A stretch of 42,516 bases of DNA from assembly GCA_902541315.1 (NCBI GenBank), contig CACBQF010000008.1, positions 1-42,516 of the forward strand. The letters are read 5' to 3'. The DNA comes from an uncultured Pelagibacteraceae bacterium (GTDB lineage: Bacteria; Pseudomonadota; Alphaproteobacteria; Pelagibacterales; Pelagibacteraceae). Below are positions 32,045 to 40,852 of this stretch, one piece after another. Made by a program: the position numbers and the translations under genes. The notes under the pieces were generated by a model. It did no database searches, was not told the DNA's origin, and was given only the letters and a program-made list of their open reading frames with translations. Position 1 is the stretch's first letter. Each line of letters begins with the position of its first letter.

Positions 32045-32752
32045 TTATCCAAAATTTTGAAGAAAAGGAAATATATTTAATAAATAAAAGCCAAGTGCTT
32101 GTAGGTGATTAGTTATCATTAAAATACCAGTGATTAACAATATAGATCCCCCAATTTTAGATACCTTATTAATATTTTTTCTAAAATTTTTTGAAAATAC
32201 TAAAAATCTTTGTATCAAATATCCAGCCAATATAAATGGCACTGCTAATCCAATAGAATAAAAAGTTAAAAGTAAAATACCTTGTTGTAAACTTTCTTCT
32301 GTTGACGCTAAAACTAGTATTGATCCAAGTATTGGACCAATGCAGGGAGTCCATCCAAATGCAAAAGCCATACCAATCAAAGCTGGACTAAAAAAATTTC
32401 TTTTTATATCTGTTTGCACTCTTTTTTCATAATTTAAGAATTTTATATTTATAATTCCAATTAAATGGAGGGATAGAATAATGATTATAACTCCTGATAC
32501 TATTCTTAACTCATAAGAATTTTGTAAGAGAACTTGTCCAAGTAATGTAGATGCTGCACCAAAAAAAATAAAGACGATTGAAAATCCAACAGTGAATAGA
32601 ATAATAGGGAATAAATTTACGCTTTTTTTTTCAATTAATTCATTAATTGAACTTCCAGATATGTAAGAAATATATCCTGGAATAAGCGGTAAAACGCATG
32701 GGGATAAAAAACTTATCAATCCAGCACCTAACGCAATAAATAGTTCCATCAT
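32045..32752 (-). CDS. ccdA: Cytochrome c biogenesis protein CcdA
   Basis: A 235-residue membrane protein with six spans. Two conserved cysteines sit in S-P-C-V-L-P-L-I-P-G (first span, about residue 18) and G-W-T-P-C-I-G-P (fourth span, about 133), the redox pair that carries electrons from cytosolic thioredoxin to the periplasm for cytochrome c maturation or disulfide reduction. The short six-span form without the DsbD alpha and gamma domains is CcdA. No periplasmic thioredoxin partner is adjacent. The gene is 9 bases after the FAH-family gene and 7 bases before azoR on the same strand. Confidence 0.92.
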   Translation of the reverse strand: MMELFIALGAGLISFLSPCVLPLIPGYISYISGSSINELIEKKSVNLFPIILFTVGFSIVFIFFGAASTLLGQVLLQNSYELRIVSGVIIIILSLHLIGIINIKFLNYEKRVQTDIKRNFFSPALIGMAFAFGWTPCIGPILGSILVLASTEESLQQGILLLTFYSIGLAVPFILAGYLIQRFLVFSKNFRKNINKVSKIGGSILLITGILMITNHLQALGFYLLNIFPFLQNFG

Positions 32753-32761
32753 TTAAATGTA

Positions 32762-33610
32762 TTAATCTTTATAAGGTATGACTTTATGACTTTGTTGGCC
32801 TAGCTTATCTATTCCCAAAACGACTTCTTCACCGCCTTTTAAGAAAACAGGTGGCTTCATATTTTCACCAACACCAGGTGGAGTTCCCGTACAACAAATG
32901 TCACCAGGATGTAAACTCATACATGAGCTCATGTAAGAAACTAAATTTTTGATATTAAAAATCATTTTACTTGTATTTCCGGTTTGCATCCTTTTCCCAT
33001 TGACATCTAAAAACATATTTAAATTTTGATAGTCTGGTAATTCGTCTTTAGTAACTACGAATGGGCCTATTGGACCAAATGTATCAAAACCTTTTCCTTT
33101 ATCCCAAGTTAAACCTCTATTTTTTTGGAAATCTCTTTCACTCACATCATTTACAAGAAAAAAGCCTAGAACATGATCTAAGGCGTTTTCAACACTGACA
33201 TTGATAGCTTTTTTTCCTATTACAAAACCAATTTCAACTTCCCAGTCGGTATGATTAGATCCTTTTGGTACAACTATTGGATCATTTGGTCCTGTAATAC
33301 AACTTGTAAACTTTGAGAAAATAATTGGCTCTTTTGGAATTGGTAAACTTTGTTCTTCAGCATGATCTTTGAAATTCAAACCAATACCAATAAATTTTGA
33401 TGGGTTAGAGACGCATGCACCTATTCTAGAACTTGAATCAAGCTTTGGTAAACTTGAAATATCAGTTTTTTTTATTTTCTCTAATGTATTAAAATCCAAT
33501 GTGTCAGGGTTAAAATCATTAATTATTGATGACAAATCTCGGTAATTGTTTTCACTATCTATGATTGCTGGTTTTTCTTCTCCAACACTACCTATTCTAC
33601 ATAATTTCAT
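32762..33610 (-). CDS. Fumarylacetoacetate hydrolase (FAH) family protein
   Basis: A 282-residue protein. The catalytic domain starts near residue 70 with IGIGLNFKDHAEEQSLPIP, and NHTDWEVEIGFVIGKKA (about 119-135) contains the E-x-E metal ligands with a following aspartate in FLVNDVSERDFQ. GDICCTGTPPGVGENMKPP near the end is the family G-T-P-x-G-V-G loop. Close relatives include ureidoglycolate lyase and 2,4-didehydro-3-deoxy-L-rhamnonate hydrolase; the second would fit the nearby sugar-acid genes, but the substrate is unproved. It starts ccdA-azoR and may share a promoter region holding an imperfect palindrome. Confidence 0.88.
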   Translation of the reverse strand: MKLCRIGSVGEEKPAIIDSENNYRDLSSIINDFNPDTLDFNTLEKIKKTDISSLPKLDSSSRIGACVSNPSKFIGIGLNFKDHAEEQSLPIPKEPIIFSKFTSCITGPNDPIVVPKGSNHTDWEVEIGFVIGKKAINVSVENALDHVLGFFLVNDVSERDFQKNRGLTWDKGKGFDTFGPIGPFVVTKDELPDYQNLNMFLDVNGKRMQTGNTSKMIFNIKNLVSYMSSCMSLHPGDICCTGTPPGVGENMKPPVFLKGGEEVVLGIDKLGQQSHKVIPYKD

Positions 33611-33647
33611 ATTTCTCTTCCTAGACTTAAATAATTAGCTCCTTTTG

Positions 33648-33670
33648 TAGTAAATGAATTTTATTCACTA
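33648..33670. promoter_or_regulatory. Imperfect palindrome upstream of the FAH-family gene
   Basis: TAGTAAATGAA at the left and TTATTCACTA at the right are inverted arms with two mismatches. They lie 38-60 bases upstream of the FAH-family start and just past the ROK kinase stop, in the 61-base gap. It could be an operator or the end hairpin of the sugar gene transcript; no T-run follows. Confidence 0.25.
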
Positions 33671-33671
33671 G

Positions 33672-34574
33672 TCAATAATTTGTGTTTCTTGCTAATCGAG
33701 CTGCGCCCCGAACACCGCTTGCATCACCAAATTTAGGTTTTAAGAAAGTCCCCTCAAATTCACCCCCTGCTACAAATTTTTTCATTTTTTGTTTAATTTC
33801 ATCTAAAAAATTTATTTCGTTAGATACTCCACCCCCGAAAACAAACACATCTGGATCAATAATATTAACAACAGTGGCTAAAGACATAGCGAGTTGATCT
33901 TTATATTTATCAATTAATTTTTCTGCATCTAAATCAAGTTTTCTATGCATCTCAAATATCTTTTGGACAGATAAATCCTTTTTAAACTCATTTTTGAACG
34001 CTTTAGAAATACCTATACCTGCAACAAAGTTCTCTATTTCCCCGGCTCTTAAATTGGTTTTTTTTATTTGAACACCTTCAATACAAGCACTCGGTATTTG
34101 ATTATGTCCCCATTCTCCAGTAATCCCATTAGGTCCATTGACAATTCGTTTATCTATAACTAAACCGCCTCCAACACCAGATCCAAGAATTACCCCAAAA
34201 ACTATTTTATAATGTTTTCCAGAACCATCTATAGCTTCTGATAAAGCAAAACAGTTAGCATCATTTTCACAATAAATTTCTTTTCCGATCTCACTTCGTA
34301 AATCTCTTTGTAAAGGTTTGCCATTAATCCAAAAAGAATTAGGCGCATTCTTAACTAGTCCTGTTTGAATAGAATGAATCCCCGGATGACATACACCTAC
34401 TGGCAGCTCTTTACCAGCTTTACGCTCGAGTTCGATAACTATTTTTTTTATTATAGATAACGTATCCTTATAATTTTTTGGAACTTCAGTTCTTTCTCTA
34501 TGATGCTCATTGCCAACATCATCTAATAACACATACTCTATTTTACTTGCCCCAAGATCAATACCAATCTGCAT
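33672..34574 (-). CDS. ROK family sugar kinase lacking the zinc cysteines
   Basis: A 300-residue ASKHA-fold kinase. GIDLGASKIEYVLLDDVG at the start binds ATP phosphate, CENDANCFALSEA (about 100-112) includes the catalytic Asp in N-D-A-N, and GSGVGGGLVIDKRIVNG (about 130-146) is a conserved glycine loop. In typical ROK kinases a C-x-C-G-x-x-G-C zinc motif follows the G-H pair; here GEWGHNQIP is kept but the zinc stretch reads KTNLRAGEIEN, with all cysteines gone. It would phosphorylate a hexose or inositol-derived ketose; placement beside iolD suggests the inositol cluster. It begins 3 bases after the MocA-like gene. Confidence 0.87.
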   Translation of the reverse strand: MQIGIDLGASKIEYVLLDDVGNEHHRERTEVPKNYKDTLSIIKKIVIELERKAGKELPVGVCHPGIHSIQTGLVKNAPNSFWINGKPLQRDLRSEIGKEIYCENDANCFALSEAIDGSGKHYKIVFGVILGSGVGGGLVIDKRIVNGPNGITGEWGHNQIPSACIEGVQIKKTNLRAGEIENFVAGIGISKAFKNEFKKDLSVQKIFEMHRKLDLDAEKLIDKYKDQLAMSLATVVNIIDPDVFVFGGGVSNEINFLDEIKQKMKKFVAGGEFEGTFLKPKFGDASGVRGAARLARNTNY

Positions 34575-34577
34575 ATT

Positions 34578-35738
34578 TTATCTCATTAATTTATTTATTT
34601 CTTTATTAATAAAAAGTTTTGGAATTTTACATGTTGTACTAAGTCTAATTGGTTTATTTGTTTTAGCTGATTGCATAGTCGATTGTATCAAGTCAAGAAC
34701 ATGCAAAGATACTTCTCCATTGCATCTATGTATCTTTTTTTTATCAATACAATAAGCCATTTCTGCAAGACCAACTCCTCTGTAATTAGCGTTAGTAGGT
34801 GACTCATTTGCTCTTGAACTTTGAGTTCTAATATTAATTTTTCCTAGCGGCATACGATTTGTTTTAAATTCTTTCCATGGGCTTCCTAATTTTTTACATA
34901 AATATACTGAACCACCAAACATATTAGGATCTGGCACAATCATTGAACCTTTGGTTCCATAAAGTTCAATATGATTTCTTTGATGGGCTATAACATCAAA
35001 AGACAAAGTAAGTCTTATTATGCTTCCATTTTTAAATATAATTGTTGTAAAATATGTAGTTGGACATTCTACCTTAATTCTTTTTCCCTTTTTAGGTCCA
35101 ATACCAATTGTTCTAAATCGTGAACCTTTCATTAAACTTGCAGCTTTTACTTCTTTTGCTGGACCTAATAAATTTACTAATGCTGTGAGATAATAAGGTC
35201 CCATATCAATTACTGGACCGCCTTCTTTTTTTGCAAACCATGGTTCTGGGTCTGGATGATAAGATTGAACCCCTGGAAAAGCAAAAATCGCATTACCTAA
35301 ATTTACTTTACCGATACTTTTACCTTCTAATAATTCTTTAGATTTTTGATTGCCTCCTCCGAGAAAAGTATCTGGGGCATTTCCTAAGTATAATTTCTTT
35401 TTTTTTGAGAGCTTAAGTAATTCTTTTCCGTCTTTTAGATTTAAGGCTAGTGGTTTTTCTGAATATACGTGTTTTCCATTTAACAGAGACTTTTTTGCAA
35501 TTTGGTAATGAACTTTTGGAGGGGTTAGATTTAATATTATTTCAACCTGTTTATCTTTAAGTAAATTACTTACCGAAACTGCTTTAATTTTATAAATTTT
35601 AGCACATTTCTTAGCTGCTTTTTCTTTAACATCTGCACATTTAATGATTTTAAAATTTTTGAAATATTTGTGAGCTCTGAAATATGTTTCTGCGATATGA
35701 CCACAACCAATTAAGCCAACTTTAAATACTTTGCTCAT
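34578..35738 (-). CDS. Gfo/Idh/MocA family oxidoreductase
   Basis: A 386-residue NAD(P)-dependent dehydrogenase. The N-terminal Rossmann fold shows VGLIGCGHIAETYFRAHKYF, and HVYSEKPLALNLKDGKELL (about 89-107) has the E-K-P motif with the catalytic lysine. GGPVIDMGPYYLTALVNLLG (about 172-191) is the usual substrate-site D-x-G-x-Y/H segment of sugar dehydrogenases. It is longer than myo-inositol dehydrogenase, so it may act on a scyllo-, chiro- or keto-inositol or on another sugar. It lies between iolD and the ROK kinase with gaps of 5 and 3 bases, clearly one operon. Confidence 0.88.
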   Translation of the reverse strand: MSKVFKVGLIGCGHIAETYFRAHKYFKNFKIIKCADVKEKAAKKCAKIYKIKAVSVSNLLKDKQVEIILNLTPPKVHYQIAKKSLLNGKHVYSEKPLALNLKDGKELLKLSKKKKLYLGNAPDTFLGGGNQKSKELLEGKSIGKVNLGNAIFAFPGVQSYHPDPEPWFAKKEGGPVIDMGPYYLTALVNLLGPAKEVKAASLMKGSRFRTIGIGPKKGKRIKVECPTTYFTTIIFKNGSIIRLTLSFDVIAHQRNHIELYGTKGSMIVPDPNMFGGSVYLCKKLGSPWKEFKTNRMPLGKINIRTQSSRANESPTNANYRGVGLAEMAYCIDKKKIHRCNGEVSLHVLDLIQSTMQSAKTNKPIRLSTTCKIPKLFINKEINKLMR

Positions 35739-35743
35739 TAGGG

Positions 35744-37588
35744 TTATACTCCCTGTCTTTGTTTTGCTTTACCTTCTTTGTGTAATTTTAGAGCTTTTTC
35801 ATTTTCTTTGTTTTTGGGAATTTCTAAAGTTGGACTTTCCCAATAAGCTGATCCTTCAAGCCATTGATAGGAATGAGTTTTGATTGAAATAACATAAGTC
35901 ACTTTTGATTTCTTCGCTCTTTTGAAAGCTTCCTCTAATTCACTGATAGAATTTACCTCTTCAGACTTTGCCCCCATACTTTCTGCATGTTTTGCAAAAT
36001 TTATTTTTACTAAATTTGAAATATTTGAACTCTCAAACAAACAATTAAATTCTTTTCCACCTTTAAATAATTGAAGTCTATTAATGACAGCGTGACCACC
36101 ATTATCACAGACAATTACAATTAGTTTATTATTAGTTATTACAGATGAATATATATCTGAATTATAAAGTAAATATGATCCATCACCTACAAATGTGATA
36201 ACTTCTTTGTTTGGGTTGGCCATTTTAATTCCTAAAGCTCCAGAAATTTCATAACTCATACAACTAAAGCCCCACTCTGTTTCATGAGTATTAAGTTCCC
36301 TTGGTCTCCAAATTTGAACAACTTCACCTACCAAACCTCCAGCTGCAGTGACAGCGATATCACTTGGATCAGAGTTTCTATAAATTGCACCAACTGCATG
36401 AGCATAACTTGGAAGTTTTTGATTAGTTGGTCCACTTTCTTTATCAACATATTCATTCCAAGATTTAAGTTCATCTCTGGATTTTTTATGCCATTCCTCG
36501 GATGCTTTCCAATCACCTAAAGCTTGTGATAGTTCATTTAGAGAAACTTTTGCATCTCCAATAATTGATTGTGCCATATGCTTACTAGCATCAAATCTTG
36601 CAACATTAATTGATACTAGTGAAAAATTTGGATTTTCAAAATTGGACCATGACCCAGTTGTGAAATCTCCTAACTTAGTTCCAATAGCAATCGCTAAATC
36701 AGTTTTTTTTGCAAAGTTATTTGCTGCTTTTCCTCCTAAACCTCCAATAGGTCCTAAAAAATGAGAATGATCTCTTTTCATAGAAGAATAACCCATTACA
36801 GTTTGTGTTACAGGTATATTGTGTTTAACTGCAAAAGTTGAAAGTTCCTCCATTGCATCTGAGTAGAAAACACCTCCACCAGAAATTATGATTGGATTTT
36901 TTGATTTTTTAATTTTTTCAGCTGCCTCTTTAATTTGAAAATCATCAGGTCTTGGTCTTCGTATATTATGGATTTTTTCTTTAAAAAAATCTTCAGGATA
37001 ATCAAAAATTTCTCCTTGTATATCCTGACATAGAGATATGCATACTGGACCACAATCAGCTGGGTCTAATAAAACTTGTACAGCTTGGGGAAATGTTTGT
37101 AAAATTTGTTCTGGTCTGGTTATTCTATCAAAATATTTTGTAACTGGTTTAAAAGCATCATTTTGGGTAATTCCTGGATTATTAAAATGTTCTACTTGTT
37201 GTAAAACTGGATCAGGCATCCTGTTTGCGTAAGTATCACCTGGAAGAAATAAAATTGGCAGTCTATTACTCATCGCAACTGCTGCAGCTGTTACCATGTT
37301 TGTAGAACCAGGACCTACAGAACTTGTTGCTACAAATACTTGTTTTCTTCTTTTTGCTCTAGCGTAAGCAATTCCTGTTAAAGCCATATTTTGCTCATGA
37401 TGACCTCTATAAGTTGGAAGTTTAACTTTATTTTCCTCTAAAGCTTGTCCTAAACAAGCTACATTGCCATGACCAAATATTCCAAAAGCACCAGCGAATA
37501 AAGGTTCTTTTTTACCATTGATAAGAATTTTTTGAGAAGTCAGGAACTTTACAATTGCATGAGCACATGTAAGCTTTATTTTTTTCAT
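35744..37588 (-). CDS. iolD: 3D-(3,5/4)-trihydroxycyclohexane-1,2-dione hydrolase
   Basis: A 614-residue thiamin-diphosphate enzyme that opens the ring of trihydroxycyclohexane-dione in myo-inositol breakdown, giving 5-deoxyglucuronate. FAGAFGIFGHGNVACLGQAL and YRGHHEQNMALTGIAYARAK are IolD hallmarks, and the ThDP motif is GDGSYLLYNSDIYSSVITNN followed by CDNGGHAVINRLQ. Length (about 615-640) and the G-H-G-N-V motif separate it from acetolactate synthase. The predicted product feeds IolB in the standard route, which I do not see here. It is divergent from the aldehyde dehydrogenase with 54 bases between the starts, so one promoter region serves both arms of the cluster. Confidence 0.92.
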   Translation of the reverse strand: MKKIKLTCAHAIVKFLTSQKILINGKKEPLFAGAFGIFGHGNVACLGQALEENKVKLPTYRGHHEQNMALTGIAYARAKRRKQVFVATSSVGPGSTNMVTAAAVAMSNRLPILFLPGDTYANRMPDPVLQQVEHFNNPGITQNDAFKPVTKYFDRITRPEQILQTFPQAVQVLLDPADCGPVCISLCQDIQGEIFDYPEDFFKEKIHNIRRPRPDDFQIKEAAEKIKKSKNPIIISGGGVFYSDAMEELSTFAVKHNIPVTQTVMGYSSMKRDHSHFLGPIGGLGGKAANNFAKKTDLAIAIGTKLGDFTTGSWSNFENPNFSLVSINVARFDASKHMAQSIIGDAKVSLNELSQALGDWKASEEWHKKSRDELKSWNEYVDKESGPTNQKLPSYAHAVGAIYRNSDPSDIAVTAAGGLVGEVVQIWRPRELNTHETEWGFSCMSYEISGALGIKMANPNKEVITFVGDGSYLLYNSDIYSSVITNNKLIVIVCDNGGHAVINRLQLFKGGKEFNCLFESSNISNLVKINFAKHAESMGAKSEEVNSISELEEAFKRAKKSKVTYVISIKTHSYQWLEGSAYWESPTLEIPKNKENEKALKLHKEGKAKQRQGV

Positions 37589-37642
37589 AATTGTAGATAT
37601 ATTCTCTTAAAATTTCACTTAATTAACCATAAAATAAAAATT

Positions 37643-39085
37643 ATGTATAGTAAATTTGGGCAGTTCATTGATGGTAAGTGGCAACAAGCGGAAAAAAAAG
37701 AAACTTACGATGTTATAAATCCTGCTACGGAAGAAATTATTGGCCAAGCGTCTAAAGCGTCTTCAGCAGATGTTCAAAAAGCTCTTAAATCTGCAGAGAA
37801 AGGTTTGGAAGTTTGGAAAAACACTTTACCTTGGCAGAGATCAAATATTATTAGAAAAATTGCTGATCTTTTAAGAAAAAAACAAGATATTTTAGCAAAG
37901 TGGTTAACGATTGAAGTTGGAAAACCTTTAGCAGAGGGAATTGGCGAAACTGGTGGGGCTGCTGATATTTTTGAGTGGAATGCTGAAGAAACAAAAAGAA
38001 TTTATGGACAAACAGTCGAAAGTCGATTTCCAGATACGAGAGTTCATGTTTATTATCAGCCAGTTGGAGTTGTAGCAGCTTTAGTGCCATGGAATTTTCC
38101 TTTAATTCTAGCAGCAAGAAAAATTTCAACAGCATTAGCTGCCGGATGTTCAGTAATTTGTAAGCCTGATGTAATTACTCCAGGAACAGTAATGGAGTTG
38201 GTAGATATTTGTAAAGAAGCGGGAGTCCCTCCTGGAGTTGTAAACTTATTATCAGGAGATCCTGAAAGTATTTCAAATGAGTTGTTAGAATCTGATATTA
38301 TTAAAAAGGTTTCAATTACTGGATCAACAAGAGTAGGTAAATTAATCTTAAAAAAGGCCGCAGACAAAGTTCAAAGAGTCACAATGGAGCTTAGTGGACA
38401 CTCACCTTTTATAGTTTTTGATGATGTTGATATAAATAAAGTTGCAGATATGGCAATTACTGCAAAATTTAGAAATAATGGTCAAGTTTGTATTTCACCT
38501 AACAGATTTTATATACAAGAAAATAAAAAAGACGAATTCATTAATGCGTTTATTGAAAGAACAAAAAAATTAAAAATTGGTAATGGTTTAGATGAAGGAG
38601 TTCAATTAGGTCCTTTAACAACTGCAAAAAGATTAGGAGAAATTGAAGAATTAGTTGAAACAACTAAAAAGGAAGGAGCAAAAGTTTTATTGGGTGGAAA
38701 AAGACCTCAAGGTTTTAACAAAGGATATTTTTATGAGCCAACAGTTTTTGACAATGTAAAGGACAATTTTACAATAATGAAACAAGAACCATTTGGTCCA
38801 TTAGTTCCGATGTTGTCATTTAAAACTTTTGATGAAGTAGTTGAGAGAGCCAATGATAATGACTTAGGATTATGTAGTTATATTTATACAAATTCTATGG
38901 ATAAAGCTCACAGAGCTTCAGAATTAATGGAAACTGGTACGGTTGCGGTTAATACTCCTGCAGTTGCGATAGCTGAAGCACCTTTTGGCGGAATTAAACA
39001 AACTGGATATGGACGTGAAGGCGGTTCAATGGCAATTAAAGATTATCTCAATATAAAGTACACTCACCTTGGTTTGAAATCTTAA
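37643..39085 (+). CDS. NAD(P)-dependent aldehyde dehydrogenase
   Basis: A 480-residue ALDH. The NAD site includes VPWNFPLILAARKISTALAA (about 148-167), GSTRVGKLILKKAADKVQRV, the catalytic glutamate in MELSGHSPFIVFDD and the catalytic cysteine in FRNNGQVCISPNRF. It resembles succinate-semialdehyde, glycolaldehyde or lactaldehyde dehydrogenases more than CoA-acylating IolA, which has different surroundings of the cysteine. A longer frame starts at 37532, inside the divergent iolD, but its 37 extra residues are not ALDH-like; the ATG at 37643 begins the true N-terminus (MYSKFGQFIDGKWQQAEK). It leads the plus-strand arm and is followed by the aldolase after 1 base. Confidence 0.9.
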   Translation: MYSKFGQFIDGKWQQAEKKETYDVINPATEEIIGQASKASSADVQKALKSAEKGLEVWKNTLPWQRSNIIRKIADLLRKKQDILAKWLTIEVGKPLAEGIGETGGAADIFEWNAEETKRIYGQTVESRFPDTRVHVYYQPVGVVAALVPWNFPLILAARKISTALAAGCSVICKPDVITPGTVMELVDICKEAGVPPGVVNLLSGDPESISNELLESDIIKKVSITGSTRVGKLILKKAADKVQRVTMELSGHSPFIVFDDVDINKVADMAITAKFRNNGQVCISPNRFYIQENKKDEFINAFIERTKKLKIGNGLDEGVQLGPLTTAKRLGEIEELVETTKKEGAKVLLGGKRPQGFNKGYFYEPTVFDNVKDNFTIMKQEPFGPLVPMLSFKTFDEVVERANDNDLGLCSYIYTNSMDKAHRASELMETGTVAVNTPAVAIAEAPFGGIKQTGYGREGGSMAIKDYLNIKYTHLGLKS

Positions 39086-39086
39086 A

Positions 39087-39878
39087 ATGAGGCCAAATAA
39101 AATAAAAAAGATGATGAATGATGGTGAGCAAATAATTAATGGCTGGTTACAAATTCCTAGCTCTTTTTCAGCGGAAGTAATGTCTCATCAAGGTTGGGAC
39201 TCGCTTACAATTGATATGCAACATGGTGTTATAGATTATCCAAATGCATTACAAATGCTGCAATCAATTTCATCTACAGATGTTACTCCTTTAGCTAGAG
39301 TAAACTGGAATGAACCAGGACAAATAATGAAAATTTTAGATGCAGGGTGCTACGGCGTAATTTGTCCAATGGTCAGTAACAAATTTGAAGCAGAAAAATT
39401 TGTTCAAGCATGCATGTATCCTCCTAGAGGGTATAGAAGTTTTGGACCAATTAGAGGATTAATTTATGGAGGTTCAGATTATGGAGATTTTGCCAACGAT
39501 GAAATTTTAAAAATGGCAATGATAGAGACAAAAGAGGCCTTGGATAAATTAGATGAAATTATGAGTACGCCAGGAATAGATGGAATTTATATCGGACCTG
39601 CTGATTTAAGTCTGGCCATAGGTCAAAAACCAGCTTTTGATAATCCTGAAGGAAGTCCAACTTATGAAAAGATTTTGAATATCTTGGAACATGCAAAAAA
39701 AAATAAAATTTTTGCAGGTATTCATAATGCTAGTCCAGAGTATGCAAAAAAAATGCTTAATTTAGGATTTAATTTAGTAACCATTGGATCGGATCAAAGG
39801 TATATGAGTGCAGGTGCAAAAGATGCTGTATCTAAATTAAAATCAATCAAATCAAAAGAAGACTCTAAAACTTACTAA
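39087..39878 (+). CDS. HpcH/HpaI family class II aldolase
   Basis: A 263-residue TIM-barrel aldolase. SLTIDMQHGVIDYPNALQML (about 37-56) has the catalytic H in D-M-Q-H-G, MIETKEALDKLDEIMSTPGI (about 146-165) has the metal-binding glutamate, and GIYIGPADLSLAIGQ the metal-binding aspartate. PPRGYRSFGPIRG is a further family motif. Such enzymes cleave 2-keto-3-deoxy acids to pyruvate plus an aldehyde using Mg or Mn. The exact acid is unknown; next to an aldehyde dehydrogenase and a hydroxyacid dehydrogenase it suggests removal of a deoxy-sugar acid. It is not homologous to IolJ of the standard inositol route. Confidence 0.9.
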   Translation: MRPNKIKKMMNDGEQIINGWLQIPSSFSAEVMSHQGWDSLTIDMQHGVIDYPNALQMLQSISSTDVTPLARVNWNEPGQIMKILDAGCYGVICPMVSNKFEAEKFVQACMYPPRGYRSFGPIRGLIYGGSDYGDFANDEILKMAMIETKEALDKLDEIMSTPGIDGIYIGPADLSLAIGQKPAFDNPEGSPTYEKILNILEHAKKNKIFAGIHNASPEYAKKMLNLGFNLVTIGSDQRYMSAGAKDAVSKLKSIKSKEDSKTY

Positions 39879-39884
39879 ATTTAA

Positions 39885-40850
39885 GTGTCAGATAAAAAAA
39901 AAATTTTGATAATTCAACCTATTCATAAAGCGGGAATAGATCTTATAAAGAATAACCCAAATTATGATTATGAGATTATTGAAAATTTAGATGACAAAGA
40001 TATTAAACAAAAAATTTTGGAGTGTGATGGTCTATCAATTAGAACAGCAAATTTATCTAGTGAATTAATTAATATATCAAAAAAACTTAAGATTATATCT
40101 CGCCACGGCGTTGGGTACGACAATATTGACCTCAAGTCCTCTAAAGAAAAAAATATCACCTTGGCAATTACGGCTACAGCAAATGCTGTTGCTGTGGCAG
40201 AACATGTTATGTTTATGTTGCTCAATATATCGAAGAGAAAAAACATGTATGATGAAGCTGTTAAAACAGGAAATTTTTCTAATAGAAATAAACTTCCAAA
40301 AACAATTGAACTTTGGAAAAAAAATATTTTAATTGCTGGGTTTGGAAGAATAGGTCAATCTTTAATTAGAAGATGCAAAGGATTTGAAATGAATGTTTTT
40401 GTTTATGATCCATTTGTTTCAAAAGATATTATTGAGGAATTGGGTGGAAAAAAAGTTGAAGATCTTACAGAAGTGGTAAAATCTATGGATGCCATTTCTT
40501 TACATATGCCTCTTAATGAAAAAACGAAAAATATTATTAATTATGACTTACTTAAAACAATGAGGAAAAATTGTATAATTATTAACGCCGCAAGAGGTGG
40601 GATGATTAATGAGATTGACTTAGATAAAGCATTAAATGAAAGTCTTATATTTGGTGCAGGTTTAGATGTTTTTGAAACAGAACCACCTAAAGATGATAAC
40701 CCTTTGCTAAAAAACAATAAAGTTTTTTTAAGTCCTCATACTGCTGCATTTACTGAGGAATGCATGATAAGAATGGGAAAAGAAACAATACAAAATATAA
40801 TTGATTTTTTTGAAAAAAAATTAGACAAATCAAAAATTATTAAACTTTAA
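39885..40850 (+). CDS. D-isomer-specific 2-hydroxyacid dehydrogenase
   Basis: A 321-residue NAD-dependent dehydrogenase of the phosphoglycerate dehydrogenase type. IAGFGRIGQSLIRRCKG (about 149-165) is the nucleotide loop. The catalytic set is visible: Arg in NAARGGMINE, Glu in DVFETEPPKD and His in SPHTAAFTEE. It lacks the ACT-type regulatory domain of long SerA. Start is GTG at 39885, 6 bases after the aldolase stop. It would reduce or oxidise a 2-keto/2-hydroxy acid; the pyruvate or glycerate side of the aldolase reaction is a reasonable guess, but no substrate residue proves it. Confidence 0.9.
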   Translation: MSDKKKILIIQPIHKAGIDLIKNNPNYDYEIIENLDDKDIKQKILECDGLSIRTANLSSELINISKKLKIISRHGVGYDNIDLKSSKEKNITLAITATANAVAVAEHVMFMLLNISKRKNMYDEAVKTGNFSNRNKLPKTIELWKKNILIAGFGRIGQSLIRRCKGFEMNVFVYDPFVSKDIIEELGGKKVEDLTEVVKSMDAISLHMPLNEKTKNIINYDLLKTMRKNCIIINAARGGMINEIDLDKALNESLIFGAGLDVFETEPPKDDNPLLKNNKVFLSPHTAAFTEECMIRMGKETIQNIIDFFEKKLDKSKIIKL

Positions 40851-40852
40851 TT

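Noticed and set aside
35744..37588. Acetolactate synthase instead of IolD (and the same for Xsc at 1091-2875)
   Set aside because: Length and family hallmarks (GHGNV and HHEQN in IolD; QAANKTMGQGGFQ in Xsc) and the gene context point to IolD and Xsc.
37532..37642. N-terminal extension of the aldehyde dehydrogenase frame
   Set aside because: The extra 37 residues lie inside the divergent iolD gene and do not resemble ALDH; the ATG at 37643 gives a family-like start.
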